A DNA stretch of 23,805 nucleotides, from IMG/VR virus record IMGVR_UViG_3300029199_000244, positions 1-23,805 of that record, one strand, 5' to 3'. The translations under genes were made by a program, and so were the position numbers. Below the pieces are notes generated by a model. That model saw nothing but the letters and a program-made list of their open reading frames with translations, searched no databases and was not told the origin of the DNA. Below, in pieces: positions 22,107 to 23,805 of this stretch. How positions within the stretch are numbered: the first letter of the stretch is position 1; each line of letters opens with the position of its first letter. This DNA comes from a virus.

Positions 22107-22737
22107 CTTCACTGCCGCGTAGGCAGCTCAGAAAGAGATGAGCCGTCATCCCGGCGGCACTCAATACTTCACTGCCGCGTAGGCAGCTCAGAAAGCCGAC
22201 AATCGCGTTGGTCGACAAGGAGAAGACTTCACTGCCGCGTAGGCAGCTCAGAAACAGATATGGAAGCCGCCACTCTCGACGTTACACCTTCACTGCCGCG
22301 TAGGCAGCTCAGAAAATTGAAGAGAGTCAGGCTGAGCAAGCGCAGGCGCTTCACTGCCGCGTAGGCAGCTCAGAAAGGGATGACCACGGTCGCCAGTTTG
22401 ATGGCGTCCTTCACCGCCGTATAGGCGGCTTAGAAAGGGGCTTCGGTGGTGGTGACCTTGGCCCAGCTCTTCACCGCCGTGTAGGCGGCTTAGAAAAGAT
22501 CAACCTGCCCCGCATCCTCCGGCTTCACCTTCACCGCCGTGTAGGCGGCTTAGAAAATACGCGCCTGAGTCTCTGCGGCCTGCTCCAGCTTCACCGCCGT
22601 GTAGGCGGCTTAGAAATGGCAAGAAGCCCAGTGACCGCAACGGGTGGGTCTTCACCGCCGTGTAGGCGGTTTAGAAAAACGAGAAGGCCGAAGTGGGTAT
22701 CAACCTGCACTTCACCGCCGCATAGGCGGATTACTTG
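22107..22737 (+). CRISPR. Type I-F CRISPR array, 11 repeats and 10 spacers, two repeat types
   Basis: Repeats are 28 nt and spacers 32-33 nt (spacers 3, 4 and 9 are 33). Repeats 1-5 (starts 22107, 22167, 22227, 22288, 22349) are identical: a CTTCA lead-in, stem CTGCC/GGCAG, loop GCGTA and handle CTCAGAAA. Repeats 6-10 (22409, 22469, 22529, 22589, 22650) have stem CCGCC/GGCGG, loop GTATA or GTGTA, and handle CTTAGAAA (TTTAGAAA in repeat 10). Repeat 11 (22710-22737) keeps the stem but ends in ATTACTTG, a degenerate terminal repeat, so the leader is on the left. The form matches type I-F repeats cut by Csy4. Spacer 5 (22377-22408) matches the portal-like gene in this window. The array has no cas1/cas2 nearby. 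Confidence 0.98.
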
Positions 22738-22994
22738 CAGGTAGTTGAATGCAGGTCATGACTGGCCTGCATAGCCTGCCAGCTCTCAGGGGTCGTCTCG
22801 GTCATGGCGGCAATCTTGCCTGCCAGTCCGTCATCGCACGGCACGTTACCGTCAATGAATGCTTGCAGGTGTGCGGCATCAACGGCCATCTTTCGGGAAG
22901 CTTCGGTTACGCTCAGGTTCAGCGGGTCGAGAACATCAGCCTTGAATACGATGCCAGGGTGAACCGGCTTGCGGGTACGAATGCGATTATTCAT
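22731..22994 (-). CDS. HigA-like antitoxin / HTH protein without a toxin
   Basis: An 87-residue protein of the HigA (XRE-type helix-turn-helix) class. The marks are RKPVHPGIVFKADVLDPLNLSV at residues 8-30, the TEASRKMAVDAAHLQAFIDG helix-turn-helix, and the closing TPESWQAMQASHDL. HigA antitoxins bind RelE-like HigB toxins and repress their own operon. No HigB-like toxin is present. The start overlaps the stop of the upstream gene (ATGA). Its 3' end runs into the degenerate last CRISPR repeat, convergent with the array. It might neutralise a host toxin, repress its own operon or, as an HTH protein behind a very small gene, act like an anti-CRISPR-associated regulator. The first two are better supported by family. 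Confidence 0.8.
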   Translation of the reverse strand: MNNRIRTRKPVHPGIVFKADVLDPLNLSVTEASRKMAVDAAHLQAFIDGNVPCDDGLAGKIAAMTETTPESWQAMQASHDLHSTTCK

Positions 22995-23164
22995 ATTTCG
23001 AGATCCTTGAACAGCTCGTCGGCACTCTCAAACCGCTTGCCCTTGCCGGATTCCAACTCATCAACCGCTTCAACGGTGGTTGCGTTGGGCAGCTGTCGTT
23101 CGCCCCGGTGGATTTCGTCCATCTGTTGCACACTTTCCATCAGGTCATCAAAGAAGCTGCTCAT
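22991..23164 (-). CDS. Short RelB/DinJ-like antitoxin-like protein
   Basis: A 57-residue acidic protein. Its C-terminal 33 residues follow the RelB/DinJ antitoxin tail pattern PNA-x-T-x-x-A-x-(D/E)-x-x-x-x-G and F-x-S-x-(D/E)-x-(L/M)-x-x-DL, which wraps round RelE toxins. The N-terminal FFDDLMESVQQMDE helix recalls the opening helix of some XRE antitoxins. The start at 23164 is chosen because a minus-strand promoter lies just upstream. Upstream ATGs at 23197 and beyond fall at or before the predicted transcription start. It is coupled to the HigA-like gene, and no toxin lies between or beside them. Confidence 0.6.
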   Translation of the reverse strand: MSSFFDDLMESVQQMDEIHRGERQLPNATTVEAVDELESGKGKRFESADELFKDLEI

Positions 23165-23202
23165 GGCGAACCCTGCTGTTTCGTTTTTGCATATCATGCT
23201 TA

Positions 23203-23231
23203 ATTGTATATCCCAGTCGATAAGCGGGCAA
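23203..23231 (-). promoter_or_regulatory. Promoter for the antitoxin-like operon
   Basis: Read on the minus strand, TTGCCC (23231-23226), a 17-bp spacer and TACAAT (23208-23203) make a good sigma-70 promoter pointing at the gene starting at 23164. Just downstream, GCAT-ATC-ATGC (23189-23199) is a small inverted repeat at the expected transcription start. It could be an operator for the HigA-like product. Confidence 0.55.
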
Positions 23232-23315
23232 TTTGGCTGGTTGCATTCCCTATCTGAGTGATGAACCGGAAACTCCCCACCTTCAAAGCCATGGCGCTGG
23301 CGCACAATCAGCGTC

Positions 23316-23805
23316 ATGGCCAAGAATCCCAAAACGCAGCGACGCGGCATCTTCTCCCTGTTCGGCAGCAACACTAAAGCTTACACAGACGAGACAGCGT
23401 CAGCGAGCGACATTAAACAGTCGGATACCACCCTATACGGCGCGGGCATGACCACGGTCGCCAGTTTGATGGCGTCCGGAAATCGCAAGGCTCGCACCCG
23501 TCAAGCCATCTATGACCAATGGTCGATGATGGAGGCGAACCCGATTGTATCCACGTCCGTTCAACTGCTGGTGACAGCTGCGCTGGGCGGGCATGAGACC
23601 AACGGTAGCCTGGTGTTCATCGAGGAGCGGCCCGGATTCAACGACGATCAGAAAATGTCGGATTTGGTGCGTGAAGTGCGGGACGACCTTTCCGATCTGT
23701 TCAATGCAGTGGCGTTTCAGGTGGCGTACCTGGGGGCCAGCTTTGGCGATGCCTATGCGCGCGTCTACAGCGAGGACAAAACGGGCGTGGTGGATCTGTA
23801 TGTCG
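23316..23805 (+). CDS. Putative portal protein, N-terminal part (cut by window edge)
   Basis: An open frame from ATG 23316 runs to the last base without a stop, giving 163 residues of a longer protein. After a basic, low-complexity N-terminus comes RQAIYDQWSMMEANPIVSTSVQLLVTAALGG near residues 69-99. This recalls the opening helix region of phage portal proteins, where an R-x-x-x-Y-x-x-x-x-x-M-x-x-x-P-x-(I/V)-x-x-(A/S) pattern is common. A further helical region, around LVREVRDDLSDLFNAVAFQVAYL, follows. Portals form the dodecameric DNA gate of the capsid, and the gene would open the head module. It contains the protospacer-like match to CRISPR spacer 5 at 23445-23476, at codons 44-54. Another capsid-vertex protein is possible. 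Confidence 0.6.
   Translation, partial: MAKNPKTQRRGIFSLFGSNTKAYTDETASASDIKQSDTTLYGAGMTTVASLMASGNRKARTRQAIYDQWSMMEANPIVSTSVQLLVTAALGGHETNGSLVFIEERPGFNDDQKMSDLVREVRDDLSDLFNAVAFQVAYLGASFGDAYARVYSEDKTGVVDLYV
23445..23476 (+). other. Protospacer-like match to own CRISPR spacer 5
   Basis: These 32 bases agree with spacer 5 (22377-22408) except at the third base (C here, G in the spacer). The two bases before it on the same strand are CG, where type I-F interference needs CC. Both differences lie at third codon positions of the portal-like gene (GCG for GCC, GGC for GGG) and leave the protein unchanged. The match itself is directly visible. Protection of the own copy is inferred from known type I-F PAM and seed rules. 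Confidence 0.95.

Noticed and set aside
22195-22226. Spacer 2 translated resembles ADENRVGG in the sheath gene near 514-537
   Set aside because: The nucleotide match is poor beyond about eight bases and no PAM was established; coincidence.
21708-22364. Long plus-strand open frame running from csy4 through the leader into the CRISPR array
   Set aside because: It is in a different phase from csy4, crosses the leader and encodes repeated residues only because the CRISPR repeats and 32-33 nt spacers keep the frame open.
14207-22737. Whether the cas locus could be type I-F2 or Tn7-like I-F3
   Set aside because: I-F2 lacks Cas8f and I-F3 has a Cas8-Cas5 fusion and no Cas3. Here separate Cas8f and Cas5f and a complete Cas3 point to an I-F1-type effector.
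22991-23374. 127-residue version of the RelB-like gene with a longer N-terminus
   Set aside because: The added residues lie upstream of the predicted promoter and show no family likeness; the start at 23164 is better.

Overview
The window looks like part of the genome of a contractile-tailed (myovirus-type) phage of a Gram-negative, probably gammaproteobacterial, host. Four things support this: the dense co-directional tail and baseplate genes (sheath, VgrG/gpV-like spike, PAAR tip), large 'polyvalent' anti-defence proteins, a portal-like gene running off the right edge, and type I-F CRISPR machinery with short, overlapping genes. No integrase, replication gene or ribosomal/tRNA gene is visible, so lifestyle and exact host cannot be read from the window. 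A prophage or phage-plasmid state remains possible.

Layout. Positions 1-8588 (+): end of an unknown gene, tail sheath, an acidic/basic unknown protein followed by an intrinsic terminator, a tail/baseplate protein, a tail-assembly-chaperone-like pair in overlapping frames, a peptidoglycan-binding muramidase, a tiny hydrophobic ORF, a tail-tube-like protein, a small unknown, a hub-like protein, the gpV-type spike, a small DarA-like protein, an unknown, and the PAAR tip. Positions 8664-14144 (+): two very large polyvalent proteins. The first contains a DUF2958-like region and a DdrB-like ParB-fold domain. The second contains a Barnase/ColicinE5-like (PBECR) nuclease domain. Both are likely virion-delivered counter-defence factors.

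Positions 14159-22737: a self-contained type I-F CRISPR-Cas module bounded on the left by a perfect 12-bp inverted repeat. A WYL-domain regulator and cas3 are on the minus strand. They diverge from cas8f-cas5f-cas7f-cas6f (csy1-csy2-csy3-csy4) on the plus strand, followed by a leader and an 11-repeat/10-spacer array. There is no cas1, and cas3 lacks the Cas2 domain that is fused to it in ordinary type I-F loci. The system therefore has interference genes only.

Positions 22731-23805: a minus-strand operon of two antitoxin-like proteins (RelB/DinJ-like and HigA-like) with no toxin in sight, then the 5' part of a portal-like gene.

The most striking observation is that spacer 5 of the array matches the phage's own portal-like gene at 31 of 32 positions. 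The own copy differs at seed position 3 and carries CG instead of the CC PAM. Both differences fall on codon wobble positions and would be synonymous. This fits a weapon aimed at a close relative's portal gene, with the carrier's copy exempt. The repeat type of the array also switches at exactly this spacer, from a CTGCC/GGCAG stem to a CCGCC/GGCGG stem, with both arms changing together.
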